This document shows, in pieces, positions 1-5,510 of a stretch of DNA of 13,804 nucleotides. Every line of letters starts with the position of its first letter. The stretch's first letter is position 1. Source of the stretch: JBCDBH01 sp039184055 (GTDB taxonomy: Bacteria > Acidobacteriota > Thermoanaerobaculia > Multivoradales > J023); the NCBI GenBank assembly GCA_039184055.1, contig JBCDBH010000143.1, forward strand, positions 1-13,804. Reading direction: 5' to 3'. The notes under the pieces were generated by a model. It saw nothing but the letters and a program-made list of their open reading frames with translations. It searched no databases and had not been told where the DNA came from. The position numbers were made by a program, and so were the translations under genes.

Positions 1-369
1 CTGCTCGGTGTGCTCGGTGCCGCCGCGACGGCACACAGGCTTCTGCCCGCCGACCCGCAACCCGGCTTGTTCGCGCTCGGCCTGCTGTGCATGGCATACA
101 CGCTTGCCGCGTTCGTGCTCGCCCGTCGCGAGGCAGGCCTAACCGCGCTACTGCCACTCGCCTGGGCCGCTGGCTTCGGCATGTGGCTGCCCATCGGCCA
201 AGACTTCGGCGTTGAGACGATGGCCCCCACCATGCTCGAGTGGGGCGTCGCCGAATCGATGGTTGGCCCGATGGCAAACGCGGCAGTGCTCTTTGTCGGC
301 GGCGTCGCTTCGGGCGCCATGATGTATCTCGGAACGGCGTCGGCCGCGACCTCTTCCTGCCAGTTTTGA
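1..369 (+). CDS. Partial multi-pass membrane protein, C-terminal part, unknown function
   Basis: The reading frame is open from the first base of the window to the TGA at 367-369, so the 5' end lies outside. About 122 residues are visible. The third codon position is strongly G/C-biased throughout, which supports coding on this strand. Hydrophobic stretches suggest at least three membrane segments: around the visible residues GLFALGLLCMAYTLAAFVLA, then LTALLPLAWAAGFGMWLPI, then NAAVLFVGGVASGAMMYLG. A single basic loop (ARREAG) sits between the first two. The last dozen residues (GTASAATSSCQF) are polar and look unlike the rest. I recognise no family. The 3' end overlaps, antisense, an excellent minus-strand SD and start (398), so the C-terminus may have been altered by a rearrangement or an assembly join. 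Coding and membrane location are fairly sure; function is unknown. Confidence 0.7.
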   Translation: MLGVLGAAATAHRLLPADPQPGLFALGLLCMAYTLAAFVLARREAGLTALLPLAWAAGFGMWLPIGQDFGVETMAPTMLEWGVAESMVGPMANAAVLFVGGVASGAMMYLGTASAATSSCQF

Positions 370-398
370 AGAGTTTCGATCTCAAAAAGATTCTCCAT
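1..398 (-). other. Antisense open frame with a strong ribosome binding site (possible remnant or small peptide start)
   Basis: On the minus strand an ATG at 398-396 is preceded by AAAGGAGGTG (406-415) with a 7-base spacer, one of the best SD sites in the window. The frame begins MENLFEIETLQNWQEEVAAD and stays open to the left edge (about 132 codons). Beyond roughly residue 26 the translation is rich in Pro, Ser, Thr and Ala and reads like the antisense shadow of the plus-strand membrane gene. My inference is that only the first 20-25 codons are a real gene start, perhaps of a short leader-like peptide, whose body was lost at a junction. Alternatively the SD is chance. I do not call this an intact gene. 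Confidence 0.3.
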
Positions 399-655
399 GG
401 ATGTTCACCTCCTTTCGAAAGAAGTTCGGACAATCAGCATCCCCGGGCAACCGCCTCGAAGCCGTCACGCTTGCGACCATTCACAGTTCGACAATCGCTC
501 ACGACCTATAAGCAAGCTCGCGGCGAAGCGTGAACGGCGCTGTGCCTTCATCTAAGCAAAAAGCCTATTCGGCGTTCTTCTGGCAGAGATTCTATACACA
601 AATCATCAAAAGTCGCAATACCTCTTTCCTGCCAGGAAAACTAAGTGATATCGAA
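370..655. other. Gene-less stretch between the membrane gene and the DUF3859 promoter region
   Basis: No convincing gene was found on either strand. The short open frames here lack an SD and have no recognisable protein character. The stretch holds the minus-strand SD at 406-415 and a 15-bp palindrome at 625-639 (TTTCCTG-C-CAGGAAA) that could be an operator. The base composition is more A/T-rich than the flanking genes, as expected for control DNA. A weak minus-strand promoter-like pair (TTCACG, 17 bases, TTATAG, near 501-532) could serve the frame starting at 398, but it is far from consensus. Confidence 0.4.
625..639. promoter_or_regulatory. 15-bp perfect palindrome, possible operator
   Basis: TTTCCTG (625-631) and CAGGAAA (633-639) are perfect inverted repeats around one central C. 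The site lies about 70 bases upstream of the -35 box of the DUF3859 promoter. Short palindromes of this size are typical of dimeric repressor or activator sites, but no matching regulator is evident in the window. Confidence 0.3.
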
Positions 656-704
656 ACCACAAGGCGATTAGGGATCGACAGACCCCTATACGATCGCCTT
701 TGGT
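656..704 (+). repeat. Long imperfect hairpin just upstream of a promoter
   Basis: Arms 656-668 (ACCAcAAGGCGAT) and 693-704 (ATCGCCTTTGGT) pair over 12 bases with one bulged C. Inside them TAGGG (669-673) pairs with CCCTA (684-688), leaving a 10-base loop and a 4-base bulge (tacg, 689-692), for 17 base pairs in all. No T-run follows directly, so it is a poor rho-independent terminator. It ends three bases before the -35 hexamer at 708. It may be an operator, an insulator, or the end of an unannotated transcript. Confidence 0.45.
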
Positions 705-707
705 CAT

Positions 708-734
708 TTGACCTGTCTCGTCGCCTGCTATAGT
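708..734 (+). promoter_or_regulatory. Sigma-70-type promoter with extended -10, for the DUF3859 gene
   Basis: TTGACC (708-713, five of six consensus bases) is followed after 15 bases by TATAGT (729-734, five of six). A TGC directly in front gives the extended -10 motif TGnTATAGT. The spacer is one or two bases short, which an extended -10 can offset. Transcription would start near 741, leaving a leader of roughly 105 bases before the GTG at 847. Confidence 0.6.
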
Positions 735-846
735 CAACCTTGGATTTTCGATCACCGCTCGACCTGACTATTGAGGTCAACCCTGGTCATGAGTCGACGG
801 TAGGATCATCAAAGCTCCCAGGAGAACCTGGATAGGAGGTTGTGTC

Positions 847-1353
847 GTGGGTTCGAACCGTCTCCGTCTCTCTCTCGCTCTAGCCGTTTTGGTCGTGCTG
901 TGCGGCGCGATATCCGTATCCGCTCAAGTGATCCAAGTCGATGGCGCCACGATCACCGAATACGGTCTCTACGCCGTCACCGAGGTCGAGCAAACAATCG
1001 ATCGAGAAGATGGCGGCAGAGTCGTTGACAACTGGCGCCTGACCGAGGCCACCACGACCGTTCCGGCGACACTGGGAACCTCGTTTGGCTTTCAGTTCGT
1101 CATCGAAGGAAAGCCGGTGGCCAAGAACATCGAGATCGGTTTTCGACTGACCCATCCCGAAATCACCGATCCAGAATCCGGACGCTCCATGACGGTTCAA
1201 CAATGGAAGGATCGCGTCGACATCGGAGCGGTCAAACACACGGCATATGCTTTCTCTACGCCTTGGGAAGTCAGTCCTGGTGATTGGACCTTCGAGGTCT
1301 TTTATGGCGACAAAAAGCTGTGCAACAAGACCTTTACGGTCGTCGAGCAGTAG
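847..1353 (+). CDS. Secreted DUF3859 domain protein
   Basis: This 168-residue protein has an N-terminal signal peptide: basic MGSNRLR, a hydrophobic core to about residue 22, and likely cleavage after SVSA at 26. The mature part matches my knowledge of DUF3859 (PF12975). It begins with the EYGLYAV segment, then the core motif LTEATTTVPATLGTSFGFQF near residues 65-85. It continues through RLTHPEITDPESG and ends with the characteristic FEVFYGDKKLCNKTFTVVEQ. The function of DUF3859 proteins is unknown; the fold is probably all-beta and the protein acts in the periplasm or outside the cell. The start is GTG at 847, chosen because AGGAGG (834-839) lies 7 bases upstream and it places the signal peptide exactly at the N-terminus. 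It stands alone, with a promoter at 708-734. The family call is fairly secure; the role is unknown. Confidence 0.85.
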   Translation: MGSNRLRLSLALAVLVVLCGAISVSAQVIQVDGATITEYGLYAVTEVEQTIDREDGGRVVDNWRLTEATTTVPATLGTSFGFQFVIEGKPVAKNIEIGFRLTHPEITDPESGRSMTVQQWKDRVDIGAVKHTAYAFSTPWEVSPGDWTFEVFYGDKKLCNKTFTVVEQ

Positions 1354-1881
1354 ACGAATCAGGGCCGAGGCGCGGCGGCCTGTCATAGCGAATCGTTGTA
1401 TCTACGAAGTGGCTTCGGCTGCCGTACCTCTGCGATCAGCCCCCCACCCGTATTGGCACCGACCGTGCTGATTCGCGTAAGCCCCTTCCAATCAAACTCT
1501 TAGAACAAATCAACCCACCATGTCGGACGACGTTTTTTCACCAAACATCGCTCTCCGACCGCGTCGGCAACAATCAAAATCCTTAACGCCACGATCCGAC
1601 GCGGTCGCATGAACGATTTGAAGCCCATCGCCGCTCAAAGACGTCGTCAGACGACGATTCACCATGAATCGATCCCACTTGGCGCGGTCGGAAGCTCGTG
1701 AACACGGGAAAAACACCGCCCGATCACGTCGGCGGCTGTCGAACGCAACACCGTTCGTCTCCGTAGACGTCCCAACCAAGACGACCATCTCTAGATGTCA
1801 CGGATCACGAGCTGAAAATCCAACGCCAGTGCTCGACAAGGAATCCACCGAAAAAAACCTGAGTCACGTCACCCGAATGCT
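1354..1881. other. Gene-less convergent region, 528 bases
   Basis: It lies between the ends of the DUF3859 gene and the minus-strand lipoprotein gene. Two open frames of about 90-100 codons on opposite strands (near 1510-1788 and 1664-1975) lack SD sites and have shadow-like Arg/Ser/Thr-rich translations, and the second runs into the end of the lipoprotein gene. Small hairpins occur: GGCCG/CGGCC (1363-1367 with 1376-1380), ten bases after the DUF3859 stop, which could weakly end that transcript, and CGTCGT-CAG-ACGACG (1642-1656). A T6 run near 1533 and an A7 run near 1851 have no proper stem beside them. I see no tRNA-like or array-like structure. Confidence 0.5.
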
Positions 1882-3267
1882 TCACTCGCGACTTACCAGA
1901 ATCCGAACGCTCCCCACTTCTACCCCACATTTCTCCAGCGCCCGTCTGATCGCGAACCGAAATGAGACAACGTAGTCCGGGTCGTTCTCGAGCTCTTCGG
2001 GCTTCTTTAGATTCGCCGGATCGATGATCAGGGTGAAGACGCGGCCGTCGGTTGAGCTTTGAGTGACACGGGCGTCGATCCGTACGTGATCGTCGACGAA
2101 GGCACGGCGGATCCTCGAGAAGGACACGTAGGTAGCAGGATCTTCGACGATGCCCTCGACGTCGCAGCCGGGGTCTTCACGGGTGAGGGGGACAGGGTTT
2201 GTACGAGTCGGTGTCGCACTGATCGGTGCCGACTCGGCGTTTGAGGTTTCCAAGGTCAGGACGATCCGGCTTCGGGTCCGCCAGTCGATTCGGGGAATGC
2301 ACGGCTTCTTTGCCCCGGCGGTGCAGCCGAGCTCGTGGGGTTTGAGGATGGGATAAAGGCCAGGAACGGTGAGCTCGACGTGGTCGACGCGGATGAGCAC
2401 GGTTTCGGAGGAGGCCGTTGCCGATTCGGTTGCCGAGAGACGAATGGCTTCGGGATTGGCGTTGGGCTGGGCGGCGGCTTTGTCGACGGCGACGGCTGCG
2501 GGAAAGAAGCTGGTGATGGAGGCGTCGACGAGTTTGTTGGCGGTGGTGGTGAGGAGCTCGCCGAGCTGGGAGTTGTCGATGTCGGTGTTGATTTTTTCGG
2601 CCATCCAGCCGTTTTCGAGACCGATGTCGGCGGAGGCCCGAAAGAGGCCGCTACGAACCTGGATGGCGTATTGCTCGCTGAAGTCGGGCAGGAGCACGAT
2701 GTCGAAGAGAGGTGAGAGCTCGATGACGGGATCGGTCGACGGATCACCGCTGACCGATGCTTGGGCCCCTTTGACTTCTTTGTCGGTTTCGACGGGTGGT
2801 GGGTCTTGGTCGGACTCGTCGTCGCCCTCGTCGCCGCTGTCGGAACCCGCTTCCGCCGCTCCTCTTTGCGCGTTGTCAGCGGGTCGGTTTTCTTTGAGGC
2901 TGGCCGGGCTACCGAGCCGCCCGTCGGGGAAGTAGCGCTGGATGGCCTCGTCGAGCTCGCCGACGGCAACGAGCTGGCCGTCTTTCAGCTCCGCTTCGAT
3001 GTAGTAGGTACCGCCACCGACCGGGAAGGGCTTTTTGACGACAACGTAGGGCCGAGGCAGGTAGTAGCGGGTGCCTTCGATGGCGTCGGCCCGGCGTTGG
3101 ATCTGGTTGCGGCACGGTTGGAGCTCGGCCTGCTCGTCATCGGCGTGGCAGGTGGCGTGGAGGTCGTAGGTGGCGGGATCGGGGATCTTTTCGATCCGGA
3201 CGCTCGAACAGCCGATGGACGTGACGAGCAACGCGCACAGAACACTGATTCTGGCCAGACTAGACAT
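1882..3267 (-). CDS. Lipoprotein of unknown family with acidic linker
   Basis: The protein is 461 residues from this start. It opens MSSLARISVLCALLVTSIGC, a type II signal peptide with lipobox TSIGC; Cys20 would be lipidated and the protein tethered to a membrane. This ATG (3267) is preferred over one 15 bases upstream because GAGGGAG (3274-3280) sits 6 bases before it. An N-terminal domain (about 25-130) contains the striking motif RYYLPRPYVVVKKPFPVGGG. A low-complexity acidic stretch (about 138-170, many Asp, Glu and Ser, then PPP) links it to a C-terminal domain of about 280 residues. That part holds three well-spaced cysteines in GCTAGAKKPCIP and DPGCD and ends RRALEKCGVEVGSVRI. I know no function; the RYYLPRPY-type segment recurs in uncharacterised lipoproteins as far as I recall. 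It is divergent from the regulator at 3422 and may share its control region. Codon bias and length leave little doubt that it is a gene. Confidence 0.8.
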   Translation of the reverse strand: MSSLARISVLCALLVTSIGCSSVRIEKIPDPATYDLHATCHADDEQAELQPCRNQIQRRADAIEGTRYYLPRPYVVVKKPFPVGGGTYYIEAELKDGQLVAVGELDEAIQRYFPDGRLGSPASLKENRPADNAQRGAAEAGSDSGDEGDDESDQDPPPVETDKEVKGAQASVSGDPSTDPVIELSPLFDIVLLPDFSEQYAIQVRSGLFRASADIGLENGWMAEKINTDIDNSQLGELLTTTANKLVDASITSFFPAAVAVDKAAAQPNANPEAIRLSATESATASSETVLIRVDHVELTVPGLYPILKPHELGCTAGAKKPCIPRIDWRTRSRIVLTLETSNAESAPISATPTRTNPVPLTREDPGCDVEGIVEDPATYVSFSRIRRAFVDDHVRIDARVTQSSTDGRVFTLIIDPANLKKPEELENDPDYVVSFRFAIRRALEKCGVEVGSVRILVSRE

Positions 3268-3273
3268 CTTCAT

Positions 3274-3280
3274 CTCCCTC
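3274..3280 (-). promoter_or_regulatory. Shine-Dalgarno site deciding the lipoprotein start
   Basis: On the minus strand GAGGGAG lies 6 bases before the ATG at 3267. Two further in-frame ATGs upstream (3273 and 3282) overlap or precede this site and so cannot use it. Choosing 3267 gives a standard short signal peptide. Confidence 0.65.
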
Positions 3281-3307
3281 ATAGAAAAACGCGCTTGCGC
3301 TATCTGA

Positions 3308-3329
3308 ATTGATCGTTGCCGCCATCAAT
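3308..3329. promoter_or_regulatory. Inverted repeat in the divergent control region
   Basis: ATTGAT (3308-3313) and ATCAAT (3324-3329) are perfect 6-bp arms around a 10-base spacer, lying between the divergent lipoprotein and regulator genes. A minus-strand -10-like TATATT (3332-3327) overlaps the right arm, so binding here could block transcription of the lipoprotein gene. No good -35 was found for either direction. A candidate operator only. Confidence 0.35.
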
Positions 3330-3421
3330 ATAGCCCACGCCACATCGCTCATAGATACGCCTATTTCGATGGGCGACGATGCAAACCGTAGTAGCCTGCT
3401 CTCGGAGGTGAACGACCGAGC

Positions 3422-5374
3422 ATGCGATTTGCGATAGGTGAAGCAACTCTGAACACGGCAACGTACGAGCTCGTTCGTGACGGCGAGACCGTCACGATGG
3501 AGCCACGCGTGCAGGAGTTGTTGGTGTATTTGATCGAGAATCGCGAGCGGGTGGTGTCGAAGCAGGAGCTTTTCGAACGGGTGTGGCGGGAGCAGCATAT
3601 CGGCGAGAGCGCGCTGAGTCGGGCGATTTACGCGGCACGACGGGTGTTGGGGGACGACGCCAAACGCCAGTCGATGATCAAAACCGTGTACGGCAAGGGC
3701 TATCAGTTCACGGGGCCGGTGACGGTGGTAACGAATGCGCCAGTCGAGGAGATCATCAAGACGCCGACCATCGTCGAAACACCGACCGGGGCGGGAATCC
3801 CAGAGCCGCTCGCGCCTCCAGCGCACCGAAATCGTCTGGCATTTTGGGCGGTCGCGGTGCTGATGGTGGGTGGCCTGGTGGGCTGGTGGTTCCAGGTCGG
3901 GGGCGCGCCGGACGCGACCGAGCCGACGGAACCGGCCTTCCTACATCTGGGCCGCCTCGCGGTGCTGCCGATCGATGCGATCGGGGACGAGCCGGCAATC
4001 GAGCTGACGGCGCTGTCGATGACGGACCAGCTGGCGGTGCGGCTGGGCTCGCAACCGGGACTCACGCTGCGCTCGTTGGCCTATAGCGAAGCAGTCTTCG
4101 CGGAGCCGGCGGAGCCGACCGAGCTGCTCGAAGCGCTCCAGGTGGATGCCTTCGTGACCGGGACGCTGCGGGAAAGCGCGGTGGCGGATCGTCTGGAATT
4201 GACGGTAGATCTGTTCAGCGCTCCGACGGGCGGTATGGCGCAGCTCGGGGTATACGAGATCGGCAAGCTCGACTCGGAAGCCGCGCTGCGGGACTTTCTG
4301 CGGATTCGCGAAGCTATCACCAACGATGTGATCGAGATTCTCGGTCTGGCTCTCGTCAGTGGCGTGCCCGATGGGATGTCACCGAGTCACCCCGAGGCTC
4401 TGCGGCTGATGCTCGAAGCCCGACGACGGTTCGCAACGATCACCTGTGGTGACGCGGCGATCTTGCTCGATCTGATCGATCGTGTGCTGGTCTTCGATCC
4501 GAACTACGCGGTCGCCTGGACGGCAAAGGGCTTCGCGCTCTATTCGCAAACGTGGTCGTGTGGCCGCGATGCATCCTACGTCGATCAGGCTCTCGAAGCG
4601 GTGGCACACGCACGACAACTTGCTCCACTGTGGGCGGTGCCGGCGATGCTCGAAACCACGCTGCTGGTCGAGCGAGGCGACGCGGAGACGGCGTACGCCC
4701 ATCTGGTGGATCTCGAACAGCAGACGCCGCCATCACCCACCGGCAGCTACGCGGAGTCGTACGTGCTGCGCTACGCCGGCTATCTCGACGCGTCCCAAGC
4801 CGCGCTCGACGAGGCGCTCGAGCTCGATCCACTGGTGCTCCGGGAGTTCGCCACCGCGCCAGTGACCCTTCTCTACCGAGGCGACAACACGCGCTTCCTC
4901 GACCTGATGCCGGCGAGCGACACGCCACACGATCGCTTCTATCGTGGCTGGGCGTTGGCGCTCGAGGGTGAGACCGATGCCGCGCTCGACGTGCTCGGCC
5001 CGGCGCTCGAGCTCAATCCGAGCGATCTATTCGCCCGCTACGCCGCCACGCTCGAGGCGACGCTCGAAGGACGACAGGCGGCGGCCCTGGAGATGATCCG
5101 CAGCGTGATCCAGCAGCGCTCGAGTCTCGGCACGCCGGACGGCGAGATGACCTTCAAAGAAGCCCAGCTCCTAGCTCTCGCCGGCGACGTGGACGGCGCG
5201 GTCGACCGACTCGGTGACGCGGTGGACAAGGGCTTCTTCTGCCCTCGCTGTATCGCCGACGACCCGGTGTTCAGCGAGCTGGAGGGCGACTCGCGTTTCG
5301 CCTGGGTACTCGATCGCGCCACCGAACGGCATCGGGATTTCGGTACGCGCTTCGATTTGATCCCTGCGAGTTGA
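3422..5374 (+). CDS. Membrane-anchored winged-helix transcriptional regulator with TolB-like and TPR regions (ToxR/CadC-like)
   Basis: The protein has 650 residues. Residues 1-100 form an OmpR/PhoB-type winged helix (Trans_reg_C): EPRVQELLVYLIENRERVVS, then FERVWREQHIGESALSRAIY as the recognition-helix region, and the wing TVYGKGYQFTGPV. A linker leads to one membrane helix at about 139-158 (LAFWAVAVLMVGGLVGWWF), so the DNA-binding part is cytoplasmic and the rest periplasmic. Residues about 175-300 resemble the TolB/FlgO-like N-terminal domain common in such regulators (RLAVLPIDAIGDE ... VDAFVTGTLRESAVADRLEL). From about 325 to 640 the sequence is helical with TPR-like repeats. There is no receiver domain or phospho-acceptor, so it is a one-component sensor. 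ATG 3422 is the only start that keeps the intact winged helix; the SD GGAGG (3404-3408) is 13 bases away, an unusually long spacing. It is divergent from the lipoprotein and followed by the ELWxxDGT gene, both plausible targets. Confidence 0.88.
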   Translation: MRFAIGEATLNTATYELVRDGETVTMEPRVQELLVYLIENRERVVSKQELFERVWREQHIGESALSRAIYAARRVLGDDAKRQSMIKTVYGKGYQFTGPVTVVTNAPVEEIIKTPTIVETPTGAGIPEPLAPPAHRNRLAFWAVAVLMVGGLVGWWFQVGGAPDATEPTEPAFLHLGRLAVLPIDAIGDEPAIELTALSMTDQLAVRLGSQPGLTLRSLAYSEAVFAEPAEPTELLEALQVDAFVTGTLRESAVADRLELTVDLFSAPTGGMAQLGVYEIGKLDSEAALRDFLRIREAITNDVIEILGLALVSGVPDGMSPSHPEALRLMLEARRRFATITCGDAAILLDLIDRVLVFDPNYAVAWTAKGFALYSQTWSCGRDASYVDQALEAVAHARQLAPLWAVPAMLETTLLVERGDAETAYAHLVDLEQQTPPSPTGSYAESYVLRYAGYLDASQAALDEALELDPLVLREFATAPVTLLYRGDNTRFLDLMPASDTPHDRFYRGWALALEGETDAALDVLGPALELNPSDLFARYAATLEATLEGRQAAALEMIRSVIQQRSSLGTPDGEMTFKEAQLLALAGDVDGAVDRLGDAVDKGFFCPRCIADDPVFSELEGDSRFAWVLDRATERHRDFGTRFDLIPAS

Positions 5375-5391
5375 TTCCCGCGCACTGACTG

Positions 5392-5411
5392 CGAAAACCC
5401 CAGCGTTTTCG
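5392..5411 (+). terminator. Weak hairpin after the regulator gene
   Basis: CGAAAAC (5392-5398) and GTTTTCG (5405-5411) form a 7-bp A/T-rich stem with a 6-base loop, 18 bases after the regulator stop codon. There is no U-tract, so it is at best a weak or factor-assisted terminator. Read-through into the ELWxxDGT gene remains possible. Confidence 0.3.
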
Positions 5412-5434
5412 GGAATCTCCGAACGCCATCAGAA

Positions 5435-5454
5435 TCTCGTCAACCTCTCGTCAA
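5435..5454 (+). promoter_or_regulatory. Tandem direct repeat TCTCGTCAA with 11-bp period, candidate winged-helix binding site
   Basis: TCTCGTCAA occurs perfectly at 5435-5443 and again at 5446-5454, one helical turn apart. Direct repeats with an 11-bp period are the known site type of OmpR/PhoB-family winged helices. The gene immediately upstream encodes such a protein, and the ELWxxDGT gene starts 56 bases downstream. A -10-like TATCTC at 5471-5476 would place the second repeat over the -35 position, as in PhoB-type activation. The sequence pattern is seen; the link to this regulator is inferred. Confidence 0.5.
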
Positions 5455-5510
5455 GATTGCCCCATGGAGATATCTCTAGAGTCGAGTCTCGTTGATCAAA
5501 GGAGACTCGC

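Noticed and set aside
530..733. Short plus-strand frame of 67 codons and an opposing 62-codon frame before the DUF3859 gene
   Set aside because: No SD, no protein features, and they cover the hairpin and promoter.
1528..1540. T6 run after GTCGGACGAC as a possible intrinsic terminator
   Set aside because: The stem would be only four pairs with a two-base loop and it is about 180 bases past the DUF3859 stop.
1848..1881. T7 run on the minus strand after the lipoprotein stop as an intrinsic terminator
   Set aside because: No stable stem precedes the run.
1510..1975. Open frames on both strands in the convergent gap (about 92 and 103 codons)
   Set aside because: No SD, Arg/Ser/Thr-rich shadow-like translations, mutual overlap, and the plus-strand frame runs into the lipoprotein gene.
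2256..3312. Long open frames of 180-240 codons overlapping the lipoprotein gene in other frames
   Set aside because: They are compositional shadows (Pro/Ser/Arg-rich or Gly/Val-rich); the lipobox, SD and codon bias support only the minus-strand frame called.
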